A stretch of 64,000 nt of DNA, from assembly GCA_965203255.1 (NCBI GenBank), contig OZ241882.1:3100001-3164000 (forward strand), written 5' to 3'. The notes below the pieces were generated by a model that had not been told where the DNA came from, ran no database searches, and saw nothing but the letters and a program-made list of their open reading frames with translations. Source of the DNA: JAPOUP01 sp965203255 (GTDB lineage: Bacteria; Pseudomonadota; Alphaproteobacteria; Rhodobacterales; Rhodobacteraceae). A program made the position numbers and the translations under genes. The number at the start of each line of letters is the position of its first letter. The stretch's first letter is position 1. Below, piece after piece: positions 26,471 through 35,772 of this stretch.

Positions 26471-27463
26471 CTAGTGGAAGACAGTACCAGCGCCTATTGG
26501 CATCGAGGCGGCGAGCACCTTGAACCGTCCATTCCCCGCGATTTCACGGGCTTCCCGAAAACGACTGCGGAGTTCCCGCTCATAGGGTAGGTGGCGATTG
26601 GCCACGAGCCAGAGACTCCCCGAGCGACGCAGCAGTCTCGCCGCGGCCCCGATAAAGCTCCGTCCCAGTGTCGGGTCAGCCATTCGACCTGCATGAAACG
26701 GCGGATTCGTAACGATGGCGTCAAGCGGTGGCTCAATGGAAACTGTATTGACGTCCGCCCAATGAAACCTCGCTCGTGAATCGGTTATGTTCCGGCGGGC
26801 GCGGCCAAGAGCCGCGCATTCGGCTTCAACAACATGAAGCTCTTTCACACTTTCCCGGCGCAAGATGGCTTTCGACAGGAAGCCCCATCCAGCTCCAAGG
26901 TCAGCCATCCGACTGGGAAGCCTCGCCGGCAAAGCACTCGCCAACATCTCCGATCCCGGATCCACGCCATCAGCCGAAAAATCACCCGGAGCGGTCAGGA
27001 AGCCGTCGGCCAAAGACTCGTCTGTCAGCGCCCAATGGCCAAAATCCCCGCCCCCAAAGGAAAACAGCCGGCCATGCGCCTTGTAGACCAAAGCACCGAT
27101 AGACACATATCGGCGGATCTCCCGGAGCAGGCTTTCAACACCGTCTGTCTTCTGCCCATCGACGACAACCAACCCTTCCGTGACCACCGAAGCTTGGGCA
27201 ACAAGCTGACGGGACTCACGTCGGGATCGAGTCAGAAAGACGATTGACAGGGTGTAGCTGCCCTCCGGAGAAGTGCCGGTATCATATCCCTGGATCGCAA
27301 ACGCATCATGATCAGGCCGAAAGCCCTGAATGACATGCACCCGGTCCATCGGCAGCACACCAAGATCCATCCCCCGTCGTGGGCGGAAAACAGCGATCCT
27401 GCCCTTGGACGGCAGAGCGAAGGCACCGTTTTCGAGAGCGCCTGTCAGGCGGAATGCGGACAT
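26471..27463 (-). CDS. RsmC-like class I SAM-dependent methyltransferase
   Basis: Two-domain protein like RsmC/RlmG, which methylates the exocyclic amine of a guanine in rRNA. The second half has the SAM-binding motif ADLGAGWGFLS and the catalytic NPPF motif in IVTNPPFHAG; the first half is a degenerate copy of the fold. About 330 residues from ATG 27463, 20 bases after the clpS stop; a longer frame to 27577 would overlap clpS and is unlikely. Which rRNA base is modified cannot be told. Confidence 0.85.
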   Translation of the reverse strand: MSAFRLTGALENGAFALPSKGRIAVFRPRRGMDLGVLPMDRVHVIQGFRPDHDAFAIQGYDTGTSPEGSYTLSIVFLTRSRRESRQLVAQASVVTEGLVVVDGQKTDGVESLLREIRRYVSIGALVYKAHGRLFSFGGGDFGHWALTDESLADGFLTAPGDFSADGVDPGSEMLASALPARLPSRMADLGAGWGFLSKAILRRESVKELHVVEAECAALGRARRNITDSRARFHWADVNTVSIEPPLDAIVTNPPFHAGRMADPTLGRSFIGAAARLLRRSGSLWLVANRHLPYERELRSRFREAREIAGNGRFKVLAASMPIGAGTVFH

Positions 27464-27482
27464 CCAGACCGGGCTATGCGCC

Positions 27483-27794
27483 CTATTCCTTTTCCATTGT
27501 GCATTGAAGTGGATGCTGGTGGCGGCGCGCAAACTCCATAACCTGGCCGACCTTCGTCTCAGCGATCTCGAAAGCAAACACGCCGACCACGGCCACTCCC
27601 TTCTTATGCACCGTTAGCATCAGTTCGAACGCCTGAGCATGATTCATCCCGAAGAAACGTTCAAGCACGTGCACAACAAACTCCATAGGAGTGAAGTCGT
27701 CGTTGAGCAGCAGGACCTTGTACAGCGGCGGACGCTTGGTCCTTACCTTTCTTTCAGTCAGAACCCCGACGTCTTGGTCTTCGCCACTGGCCAT
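27483..27794 (-). CDS. clpS: ATP-dependent Clp protease adaptor ClpS
   Basis: Adaptor that brings N-degron substrates to ClpA-ClpP. The core reads YKVLLLNDDFTPMEFVVHVL and ends with GVFAFEIAETKV and the acidic tail. I choose ATG 27794 because AGGAGG lies six bases upstream; the longer frame from 27824 bypasses this site. 103 residues. Head-to-tail with the methyltransferase gene. Confidence 0.93.
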   Translation of the reverse strand: MASGEDQDVGVLTERKVRTKRPPLYKVLLLNDDFTPMEFVVHVLERFFGMNHAQAFELMLTVHKKGVAVVGVFAFEIAETKVGQVMEFARRHQHPLQCTMEKE

Positions 27795-27953
27795 GTTCTG
27801 CCTCCTGTGTGGGAGTTTGGTCACGCCCTAGCCGCCCCGGGAATTGGACTCTGCCTTCCTGATGGGGAATATATATGGGATTGCCCCCATGGTAAAAGGG
27901 GACAATTCCATTGTGGGGCATACGGCCTTTTCATCGAGGCATGGGACGAAAGG

Positions 27954-28655
27954 ATGACCAAACTGCTTACAACAATCGCCTTCGACGCCGATGACACGCT
28001 ATGGCACAATGAGCAGTATTTCAGGCTTACACAGGACCGGTTCTGTGAACTTCTGCGCGACTATACCGAACCTGAACGCCTGATGGAGTGTCTATTGGTG
28101 GCGGAGCGGCACAATATTGGGCATTATGGGTTCGGAATCAAAGGCTTCATGCTTTCAATGATTGAGACAGCCATTGATGTCACAGACCAACGCGTTCCCG
28201 CAAGTGTTATCCGGGAGATCATTTCCGCAGGCCAGGACATGCTGCAGCACCCGATTGAACTGCTGCCACATGCCCGTGAGGCCGTCGTGGCCATGGCTGA
28301 TCGATACCATGTCATACTGGTTACCAAGGGAGACCTTCTTGATCAGGAGCGCAAGCTCGCGCAATCCGGACTCGGGGACCTGTTCGATGGCGTTGAAATC
28401 GTTTCCCACAAGACGCCGGCCGTCTACAGGGACATATTCACCCGTCACACCACAGGTCCCGAACATGCCGTGATGGTTGGCAATTCCATGAGATCGGATG
28501 TGCTGCCGATGATCGAAGCAGGAGGGTGGGGCGTCTACGTACCTCACAGCTTGGTCTGGGCGCTGGAACACGAGGAACCACCCTCAGGGCATGCGAGATA
28601 TCGTGAAATATCCGATCTAGGTGGACTTCCGCCGCTTGTGGCTGAGTTGGGCTAG
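27954..28655 (+). CDS. HAD-superfamily hydrolase
   Basis: Phosphatase-like HAD protein. Motif I is IAFDADDTLW with the nucleophilic aspartate near residue 11; motif II has the threonine in ILVTKGD, the lysine comes in QERKLAQSG, and motif IV reads MVGNSMRSDVLPMI. The start ATG 27954 follows GAAAGG closely; the frame is open further upstream, but that sequence overlaps the clpS promoter region and is not HAD-like. 233 residues. Substrate unknown. Confidence 0.85.
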   Translation: MTKLLTTIAFDADDTLWHNEQYFRLTQDRFCELLRDYTEPERLMECLLVAERHNIGHYGFGIKGFMLSMIETAIDVTDQRVPASVIREIISAGQDMLQHPIELLPHAREAVVAMADRYHVILVTKGDLLDQERKLAQSGLGDLFDGVEIVSHKTPAVYRDIFTRHTTGPEHAVMVGNSMRSDVLPMIEAGGWGVYVPHSLVWALEHEEPPSGHARYREISDLGGLPPLVAELG

Positions 28656-28891
28656 TTCACTGGCCCGATTTGCCACACGCTCGTCTGTAGTTGAACCGTC
28701 AGTGCAGAGCGAGATGGCCGTACTGGTGAGGAGGAGTTCAATCATTGGGTGTGACCAAGAAGAAAGATAAGCCCCATTCCAGTCCGAAGTGCAACACCAG
28801 TGGCGGTGTTGGGCGGTTTTCCTGCCGCATGATGTTGCGGATCGGCCAGGAAGCGGCGACAGTCCCCTTGTTGAGAAGAGAGGAGACTGCC

Positions 28892-29857
28892 ATGCCCGAG
28901 GGCTTCCGCCACCTGACCCATGGGGAAAGATGCCAGATCGGCGCACTGAAGGAAAGCGGGCTCTCCTACGGGGACATCGCGGCCCGTCTGGGCCGTGACC
29001 GTTCGTCGGTCTGGCGGGAGCTGCGCCGGAACGGCGGTGATTCGGGCTACAGCCCCGGCGAGGCGCAGGGGATGGCGGAGGCCCGCCGCAGCGCCGCCTC
29101 CTCGGTTCCGAGGAAGATGACTGCGGAGCGCTGGGCGCATGTGGAGGGGTGCCTGGCGGAGGGCTGGAGCCCGGAGCAGGTCGCGGGACGGCTGCGGCTG
29201 GAGGGTGGCTGGGCGGTGGGCCGCCAGTGGATATACGAGCGCCTGAAGGCCGACCGGAAGGCGGGCGGGGAGCTGTTCCTGCTGCTGCGCCGCCGCGGGA
29301 AGAAGCCCAACTGGCGTGGCGGGCGGCACTCGGGCCGTGGCCACATCCCGGGCCGGGTGGACATCTCGGAGAGGCCGGAGGAGGTGGAGAGGAAGGAGCG
29401 TGTCGGTGACTGGGAGGCGGACACGATCATCGGGAAGGGCCACAGCGGGGCGGTGGTCTCGCTTGTGGACCGTGCGTCGAAATACACGTATTTACAGAGG
29501 GTTGACCGGCGGACCTCGGCGGAGGTCTCCGCGGCGATGCTGGCGATGCTCCGGTCGTCCGCCGCGCCTGTCCACACGATCACGGCGGACAACGGAAAGG
29601 AGTTCGCGGGCCACGCCGGCGTGGCGGAGGCGCTGAAGGCCTCCTTCTACTTCGCGACCCCCTACCACTCCTGGGAGAGGGGCCTGAACGAGCACACCAA
29701 CGGGCTGGTGCGGCAGTACCTGCCGAAGGGGACGGACCTCCGGGCGGTCGGCGACGATGAGGTGAAGGGGGTGCAGGACCGCCTGAACGCGCGTCCGCGC
29801 AGGGTGCTCGGCTACCGGACCCCCGCCGAGGTGTTCCGCCGGGCCCGCCCTCCCTGA
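28892..29857 (+). CDS. IS30-family transposase (copy 2)
   Basis: 321 residues from ATG 28892 (GGAGA upstream): an N-terminal helix-turn-helix (ERCQIGALKESGLSYGDIAA, RDRSSVWREL) and the DDE catalytic core with D in WEADTIIGKG, D in TITADNGKEF and E in RGLNEHTNGLVRQYLP. All catalytic residues are present and the frame is intact, so this copy may be active. The open frame upstream of 28892 is only IS end sequence. Confidence 0.95.
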   Translation: MPEGFRHLTHGERCQIGALKESGLSYGDIAARLGRDRSSVWRELRRNGGDSGYSPGEAQGMAEARRSAASSVPRKMTAERWAHVEGCLAEGWSPEQVAGRLRLEGGWAVGRQWIYERLKADRKAGGELFLLLRRRGKKPNWRGGRHSGRGHIPGRVDISERPEEVERKERVGDWEADTIIGKGHSGAVVSLVDRASKYTYLQRVDRRTSAEVSAAMLAMLRSSAAPVHTITADNGKEFAGHAGVAEALKASFYFATPYHSWERGLNEHTNGLVRQYLPKGTDLRAVGDDEVKGVQDRLNARPRRVLGYRTPAEVFRRARPP

Positions 29858-29922
29858 CACCGCCGGCCCGCCTCCCGACAGCGCGGATGGCCGCGCCGGG
29901 AGGGGGTGGAACGGATCAAGCC

Positions 29923-30146
29923 GTCGCGTCCGTCCGGGCTCCGGTCGGGCTGCGCCCTCCCTGCGCCCGGACGGACGCGACCTGCCCCGGCGGCGGCCTT
30001 GCGCTGCCCTGAAAGCCCGGATATTCTCCTTCCGGACGGGACTGCAGCCGTTCCGGGGCCGGATCCGCCGTTCCCGGAGAGCCGCAAACCCCGCCTTCCG
30101 GCCATCTGCGCAGCTCGGGCTCCGCCCTCCCTGCGCAGATGGCCGG
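29923..30146. repeat. Paired hairpins in the IS30 copy 2 tail
   Basis: Hairpin A: arm GTCGCGTCCGTCCGGGC at 29923-29939 pairs perfectly with 29965-29981 (17 bp). Hairpin B: arm CCGGCCATCTGCGCAG at 30098-30113 pairs perfectly with 30131-30146 (16 bp), ending 26 bases before the IS terminus. The corresponding stem of copy 3 has a different sequence but pairs equally well. Confidence 0.85.
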
Positions 30147-30312
30147 TGTTGCACTTCGGAATGGAAGTGGGGTAACTATATGATGTGTTCTCTCCCTGAT
30201 AAGGGGTCCCACCCAACTTCTCTGTCTTTTTGGGGGATTTGACGCTTCACAATCCGGATTCCTGTGCTATGTACCTAGCCAAGGAGAACCATGCCAAATC
30301 GAGCGGGGACGC

Positions 30313-31686
30313 ATGAATTCCACTGCGTGGCAGCGTCTGCTGAGCTTTGTTTGCCTGGGGCTGCTAATTCCAGGCTTGCTGTACTGCATGGCTCTTATGG
30401 CGCATTCAGCGCCATATGCCGCGATGGTGATGGATTGCCGGACTGGCGAGATCCTTCATTCCCGCAACGCCGATACCAAGCTGCACCCGGCGTCCCTCAC
30501 CAAGATGATGACCCTGTATGTTGTGTTCGATGCCGTCGAGCGTGGCGAGATTGGCTTGGACAGCGTTGTTACGATTTCCGGAAAGGCAGCGGCTGAACAA
30601 CCATCGAAACTCGGGTTGAAGCAAGGACAGCGGATCAAGCTGCGATACCTGATCCGTGCCGCCGCTGTCAGATCGGCGAACGATGCCGCAACAGCCCTCG
30701 CCGAAGCCGTGTCTGGCAGCGAGGCAGCCTTCGCCCAGCGCATGAATTGGACCGCGAGAGCAATGGGCATGACCAAGACCAACTTCAAGAACGCCCATGG
30801 ACTCACAGAAGCGGGGCATTTGTCCACCGCACGGGACATGACGGTCTTGGGTCGGCATCTCTTCTACGACCATCCCGACTACTACAACATATTCAAGCGC
30901 CGCTCAACGCACGCAGGGATTCGCGAGGTGCGCAACACCAACCGAAGGTTCCTTGACGCGTACAGGGGAGCTGATGGGATCAAGACGGGTTATACGCGTG
31001 CGGCCGGATTTAACCTCGTCGCTTCCGCGTACCGTCGCCAGATCCGAATCATTGCTACGGTATTCGGGGGCCAGTCGGTCGCGCAACGCAACGCAAGAAT
31101 GGCCGAGCTGCTTGATCTCGGTTTCCGTCGCGCACCGTCCCAGGTCAGGGAACGCCGCCCTGTAAGGCCCGATCATTCGTCCATGCCCGCCAGCAAAATC
31201 AAACGTACCATCCGAGCCGTAAGTCAGAGCCCGTTGCCCGTGCCACGACCAGCAGTGGAAGGTGAGCAGCCTGACCTGTTGGCCGCCGCGCGAGCGGAAA
31301 CGATAGAACAGGCTATCAAGACCGCGCAGGAAGAAACAGAGCCGGAGGAACAGCCAGCGGCTGCATCACAGCGGCAGAGCAGCGCAAAGGACAACTTGGC
31401 CTTGAATGGAGCGGCCCCTGTGGTGGTCACCCGGAAAACCGATTCGGGAGACAGGCACTGGGGAATAAATATAGGTCGTTTCGCCACGCGCTATCAAGCT
31501 GAGCGCGCACTGATCAAGACAGCCCTTGCCGAACTCGGTACACTTGACAATGTGCCTCGGAAAGTCTCCAGTACCGCGAGTGGCCATGATGCGAATTTTG
31601 TCGGCATGACCCGGCAAGGTGCCATACGCGCCTGTCAGCGGCTGAAGGCACGGAGCATAGACTGCAAGACATTGGGACCAACCTGA
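30313..31686 (+). CDS. D-alanyl-D-alanine carboxypeptidase with SPOR domain (PBP5/6 class)
   Basis: Trims the terminal D-alanine from peptidoglycan stem peptides in the periplasm. An N-terminal hydrophobic export segment (residues 5-35) is followed by the SxxK motif in ASLTKMM near 58, the SxN motif in RSANDAATAL and the KTG motif in GIKTGYTRAAG. A long proline/glutamate-rich linker leads to a C-terminal SPOR-type peptidoglycan-binding domain (WGINIGRFATRYQAERAL and on). 457 residues. ATG 30313 is in-frame; a slightly upstream ATG at 30291 is in another frame. Confidence 0.9.
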   Translation: MNSTAWQRLLSFVCLGLLIPGLLYCMALMAHSAPYAAMVMDCRTGEILHSRNADTKLHPASLTKMMTLYVVFDAVERGEIGLDSVVTISGKAAAEQPSKLGLKQGQRIKLRYLIRAAAVRSANDAATALAEAVSGSEAAFAQRMNWTARAMGMTKTNFKNAHGLTEAGHLSTARDMTVLGRHLFYDHPDYYNIFKRRSTHAGIREVRNTNRRFLDAYRGADGIKTGYTRAAGFNLVASAYRRQIRIIATVFGGQSVAQRNARMAELLDLGFRRAPSQVRERRPVRPDHSSMPASKIKRTIRAVSQSPLPVPRPAVEGEQPDLLAAARAETIEQAIKTAQEETEPEEQPAAASQRQSSAKDNLALNGAAPVVVTRKTDSGDRHWGINIGRFATRYQAERALIKTALAELGTLDNVPRKVSSTASGHDANFVGMTRQGAIRACQRLKARSIDCKTLGPT

Positions 31687-31690
31687 TCGG

Positions 31691-33397
31691 TCAGCAATCT
31701 GAAGAGTCCATGGCATGGGTTCCAAATGCCGCAGCCATCAATTCCCTTGTATAGTCCGTCTGTGGATTTTCGAAAATCGAACTGGATTCTCCGGCCTCGA
31801 CAACATCACCCTGCTTCATCACGATGATCCTGTGACTTAGCGCACGCACGACTCTCAGGTCATGGCTGATGAACAGAAATGCCAGCCCGTGTCGTCGCTG
31901 CAACTCGCGCAACAGTTCAACGATCTGAACCTGCACCGTCATGTCAAGTGCCGACGTCGGTTCGTCAAGAATCAACAGCCTTGGGCGTAGGATCATGGCG
32001 CGGGCGATAGCGATGCGCTGGCGCTGGCCACCGGAAAACTCATGTGGATAACGGTTCATGAACATGGGATCAAGACCGACCTCTTCCATGATTCGCGCAA
32101 CCATTTCACTCCTGGACCGACGTTGATCGATACCGTGTACTCCCAACCCCTCCGAGATTATCTCCCCAGCTGTCATTCTGGGCGAAAGCGACCCGTAGGG
32201 GTCCTGGAAAACGATCTGCATATCGCGTCTCAGCTCTCGCAGCATCCTACGTTTCGACCCAACCTTCAAAAGGCGTTCAAGCCAGATGGGGCTACCGTTG
32301 TTCGACCGCTCCTTTGTTCCCGAAACGGACCTCCCGTCCGAGCCATCCTGGGAAAATGAGATATCCCGGCCAAGAAACGCGATTCCGCCTTGTGATCGAA
32401 CCAGTCGCGTTATCGCCAGCGCCAAGGTGGTCTTGCCGGATCCGCTCTCGCCAACGATGCCCAGGGTTTCGCCAGTCCTGATGCTGACACTCGCTGAATT
32501 CACCGCCTTCACATGACCGACCACTTGACGCAACAGCCCGCGCCGGATTGGAAACCAGACCCGAAGGCTGTTCGTCTCAACGATGGTCCTGGCGCTGTCA
32601 GGCACAGGTTCGGGCAAACCAGCCGCCTGGGCGCCAAGCAATGTTCTGGTGTAGGAATGCTTGGGACTCCCGAATATCTCCGCGGTCGCTCCCTGCTCCA
32701 CAATCCTGCCCCCCTGCATCACACAAACACGATCGGCGATTCTGCGGACAACCCCAAGATCGTGGGTGATGAACAGAAGGCTCATCGCCTCGGTTCGCTT
32801 CAGTTCGTGCAGGAGGTCAAGGATCTGTGCCTCGATCGTAACATCCAATGCGGTGGTGGGTTCGTCCGCGATCAGAATGCGCGGTCCGTTTGCCAACGCC
32901 ATTGCGATCATTACCCGCTGGCGCTGGCCACCTGAAAGTTCGTGAGGGTAGGACTTCAGGCGCCGTTCCGCGTTGTCAATACCCACCTTTGACAGTAGCT
33001 CCACGATACGGATCCTGGCCGCCTCGCCTGTCAGGCCGCGATGCAGAGCAAGGCTTTCCCCGATTTGCTTTTCCAAAGTATGCAGTGGATTCAGCGATGT
33101 CATGGGCTCCTGGAAAATGAAGCTGATGTCGTTTCCCCGCACCTTTCGCAGCTCGGCTTCCGACGCACCCAGAATCTGCCGACCGCAGTACCTGACTGAT
33201 CCAGCGATCGATGCACTGTCCGGGAGGAGCGACACTGTCGAGAGCGCCGTGACCGACTTGCCGGAACCAGATTCGCCAACGAGGGCGACAGTCTCGCCTT
33301 CGCAGATATCCAGGGATACGCCCTTAACCTCCTCGACGGCCGCGCCTTCGTTGCGAAAACAGACACTAAGGTCCCGCACTTCCAGCAAAGCGTTCAT
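31691..33397 (-). CDS. yejF: Peptide/microcin C-type ABC transporter, fused tandem ATPase (YejF-like)
   Basis: Energises a peptide importer. Two complete ABC modules in one chain of 568 residues: Walker A GESGSGKS near 41 and GESGSGKT near 316, signatures LSGGQRQR and FSGGQRQR, Walker B ILIADEPTTALD and LILDEPTSALD. This tandem fusion is characteristic of YejF. Last gene of the yejA-B-E-F-like minus-strand operon, 19 bases after the permease gene, and converging on the carboxypeptidase gene, whose stop is five bases from its own. Confidence 0.9.
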   Translation of the reverse strand: MNALLEVRDLSVCFRNEGAAVEEVKGVSLDICEGETVALVGESGSGKSVTALSTVSLLPDSASIAGSVRYCGRQILGASEAELRKVRGNDISFIFQEPMTSLNPLHTLEKQIGESLALHRGLTGEAARIRIVELLSKVGIDNAERRLKSYPHELSGGQRQRVMIAMALANGPRILIADEPTTALDVTIEAQILDLLHELKRTEAMSLLFITHDLGVVRRIADRVCVMQGGRIVEQGATAEIFGSPKHSYTRTLLGAQAAGLPEPVPDSARTIVETNSLRVWFPIRRGLLRQVVGHVKAVNSASVSIRTGETLGIVGESGSGKTTLALAITRLVRSQGGIAFLGRDISFSQDGSDGRSVSGTKERSNNGSPIWLERLLKVGSKRRMLRELRRDMQIVFQDPYGSLSPRMTAGEIISEGLGVHGIDQRRSRSEMVARIMEEVGLDPMFMNRYPHEFSGGQRQRIAIARAMILRPRLLILDEPTSALDMTVQVQIVELLRELQRRHGLAFLFISHDLRVVRALSHRIIVMKQGDVVEAGESSSIFENPQTDYTRELMAAAFGTHAMDSSDC

Positions 33398-33416
33398 CGG
33401 CTTCTACCACGAACCT

Positions 33417-34604
33417 TCACTGGAAGGTCTTTCTTGGATCGAAGGCGTCACGAACCCCCTCGAATATAAACACCAGGAGCGAGAGCATCACCGCAAAAGT
33501 GATGAAGGCGGTGAACCCCAGCCAGGGGGCCTGCAGGTTCTGTTTGGCCTGCAGCGTCAACTCCCCGAGCGATGGCGCAGAGGATGGAAGGCCGTAACCC
33601 AGAAAATCCAGCACCGCCAGTGCGCCAATTGTCCCTGTGATGATGAATGGAAGCAACGTCAGTGTGGCGACCATGGCATTCGGCAGCAGGTGGCGGAACA
33701 TGATTTTCCAGCTGCTTACGCCAAGCGCACGCGCCGCCCGGACATATTCGAAATTCCGGGCACGGAGGAATTCAGCGCGCACCACCCCAACCAGCGCCGT
33801 CCAGCTGAACAGCGTGGTCAGGAATACCAACATCCAAAAGCTCCTGCCGAAAATCGCGAACATGATGATGATGATGTACAGCGAAGGGGTCGCAGTCCAT
33901 ATCTCGACCAGCCGCTGAAAGATCAGATCAAGCCATCCACCAAAGAAACCCTGTATTGCCCCGGCAGCGACGCCAACGATGGTTGAAATCACGGTTACGA
34001 TGATCGTGAACAGAACGGAAATACGGAAACCGTGAATGACCCGTGCGACAACATCCCGGGACGTATCGTCCGTTCCAAGCCAGTTCAGTGAGGTCGGCGG
34101 ACCTGGCGCGACACCGCCCGTGTCAACAATGGTGTCGTAGCTGTACGGCACCGGTGCCCAGAGTATCCAGCCTTTTTCGATATCTCTTCCGCCAACCTCA
34201 CCATCCGCAGCGTCCGCGAGGACATCCTCTGGAGCATCGAAGCATTCCAACAACCCTCCCGAGACAATGAGACATCTCACCTCCACATCGCTGTAGACGG
34301 CTTCTGTCCTGAAATCCCCTCCGAATGCCGTCTCTGGGTAGAATCTGAAGATCGGCATATGTAGACCGCCTCGATACTGCACAAGAATCGGGCGGTCGTT
34401 GGCGATGAAATCCGCAAAGAGCGAAAGCCCGAACAGAACGCAGAAAACGATCAAGGACCAAAACGCCCGGCGGTTTTGCGTGAAGTTTCGCCAGCGGCGC
34501 CTGTTGAGCGGAGACAGGGAAAAGCGGGCTCGTGGTGGTGGGGCTGGTATGTACCTATCCACCGATGAGGTGTCCGGCCGCACGGAGGTGTCAGCCGTCG
34601 GCAT
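33417..34604 (-). CDS. yejE: Peptide ABC transporter permease (YejE-like)
   Basis: Inner-membrane channel subunit. A basic, proline-rich N-terminus (RARFSLSPLNRRRWRNFTQN) is followed by a membrane helix, a periplasmic insert of about 100 residues with two cysteines, and the permease domain with coupling loop EYVRAARALGVSSWKIMFRH near 283-302. The C-terminus FIFEGVRDAFDPRKTF is YejE-like. 395 residues. Stop codon of the upstream yejB-like gene is immediately adjacent. Confidence 0.9.
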   Translation of the reverse strand: MPTADTSVRPDTSSVDRYIPAPPPRARFSLSPLNRRRWRNFTQNRRAFWSLIVFCVLFGLSLFADFIANDRPILVQYRGGLHMPIFRFYPETAFGGDFRTEAVYSDVEVRCLIVSGGLLECFDAPEDVLADAADGEVGGRDIEKGWILWAPVPYSYDTIVDTGGVAPGPPTSLNWLGTDDTSRDVVARVIHGFRISVLFTIIVTVISTIVGVAAGAIQGFFGGWLDLIFQRLVEIWTATPSLYIIIIMFAIFGRSFWMLVFLTTLFSWTALVGVVRAEFLRARNFEYVRAARALGVSSWKIMFRHLLPNAMVATLTLLPFIITGTIGALAVLDFLGYGLPSSAPSLGELTLQAKQNLQAPWLGFTAFITFAVMLSLLVFIFEGVRDAFDPRKTFQ

Positions 34605-35756
34605 CTAGGTCTCCCTTGTCTCGAAGTCGATCCGGGGGTCGACGAAGACATACATCAGGTCGCTTAGAATGCCGACGACCAAGCCAATCAATCCAAAAAA
34701 GTACAAAGTTCCAAAGATGACCGAATAGTCCCGGCTCACGACCGCCTCGAATCCAAGCCGCCCGAGCCCATCAAGCGAGAAGATCGTCTCGATAATCAAC
34801 GACCCACTGAAAAAGACTGCAATGAACTGGCCGGGAAATCCCGATATCACGATCAGCATCGCGTTGCGAAAAACATGGCCGTAGAGCACCTGCCGTTCCG
34901 AAAGCCCCTTGGCCTTGGCAGTAATGACATACTGCATTTTGATCTGATCCAGAAACGAGTTCTTCGTTAGCAGCGTGAGCGACGCAAAGCCGGCGATCGA
35001 ATAGGCAATGATAGGAAGGGTTATGTGCCAGAAGTAGTCGGCGACCTGTCCGAACAGGGACAGTTCCTCAAAGTTGTCCGAAGTGAGACCACGAAGCGGG
35101 AACACCTTCCAGAAAGACCCACCGGCAAATAGTACCAGCAACAGGATCGCGAACAGGAATCCCGGAATTGCGTAGCCGACAATGATCGCTGAGGACGTCC
35201 AGGAGTCGAATGGAGTGCCGTCACGAACGGCCTTACGGACGCCGAGTGGAATCGATACGAGATAGATAAGCAGGACTGACCAGAGACCGAGGGAAATGGA
35301 CACTGGCAGCTTTTCCATCACCAGTTCCAGAACGCCAACAGACCGGAAATAGCTCTCGCCGAAGTCCAGCCTGACGTATTTCCACATCATGCGAAAGAAC
35401 CGCTCGACACCTGGAATCTGAACAGCCGAACACTCGCGTTCCTTCAGGTCCGGTTCGCCAATGTAGCCCTCTTCGCATTCAATCCGCGCGAACTCGAACT
35501 GCACACGCAGGTCATCGAGAAATTCCGGCGGTAGACCCCTGCCGCCGATATATCCCGACTCCTCCGTGAATGACGTGCCCGCCTCCGATCCACCGCCAGA
35601 GATCGACTCGAAGACATCGCCCTCACCCTCAAGTTCCGCGATGATCTGTTCAATGGGACCACCAGGCACGAATTGCGTGAGCGCAAAGTTCACCACCATG
35701 ATTCCGAATAGCGTCGGAATGACCAGCAGTAGCCTTCGAAGGATATAGGCGCCCAT
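34605..35756 (-). CDS. yejB: Peptide ABC transporter permease (YejB-like)
   Basis: Partner channel subunit. Residues 1-30 (MGAYILRRLLLVIPTLFGIM) form the first helix; a periplasmic insert of roughly 100 residues follows, with two cysteines (near CEEGYIG and RECSAVQ), as in YejB and unlike shorter DppB. The coupling loop is TAKAKGLSERQVLYGHVFRN, and the tail VFVDPRIDF closes the protein. 383 residues. Adjacent to the binding-protein gene (16-base gap) on the same strand. Confidence 0.9.
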   Translation of the reverse strand: MGAYILRRLLLVIPTLFGIMVVNFALTQFVPGGPIEQIIAELEGEGDVFESISGGGSEAGTSFTEESGYIGGRGLPPEFLDDLRVQFEFARIECEEGYIGEPDLKERECSAVQIPGVERFFRMMWKYVRLDFGESYFRSVGVLELVMEKLPVSISLGLWSVLLIYLVSIPLGVRKAVRDGTPFDSWTSSAIIVGYAIPGFLFAILLLVLFAGGSFWKVFPLRGLTSDNFEELSLFGQVADYFWHITLPIIAYSIAGFASLTLLTKNSFLDQIKMQYVITAKAKGLSERQVLYGHVFRNAMLIVISGFPGQFIAVFFSGSLIIETIFSLDGLGRLGFEAVVSRDYSVIFGTLYFFGLIGLVVGILSDLMYVFVDPRIDFETRET

Positions 35757-35772
35757 ATGGCGGCTCCCAACC

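Larger units (their letters stand above)
28772..30172 (+). mobile_element. IS30-family insertion sequence, copy 2 (intact)
   Basis: 1401 bp between inverted repeats: left CCCCATTCCAGTCCGAAGTG and right end CTTCGGAATGGAAGTGGGG. One transposase gene plus about 315 bases of structured non-coding tail. It separates the HAD gene from the carboxypeptidase gene without disrupting either. Confidence 0.9.
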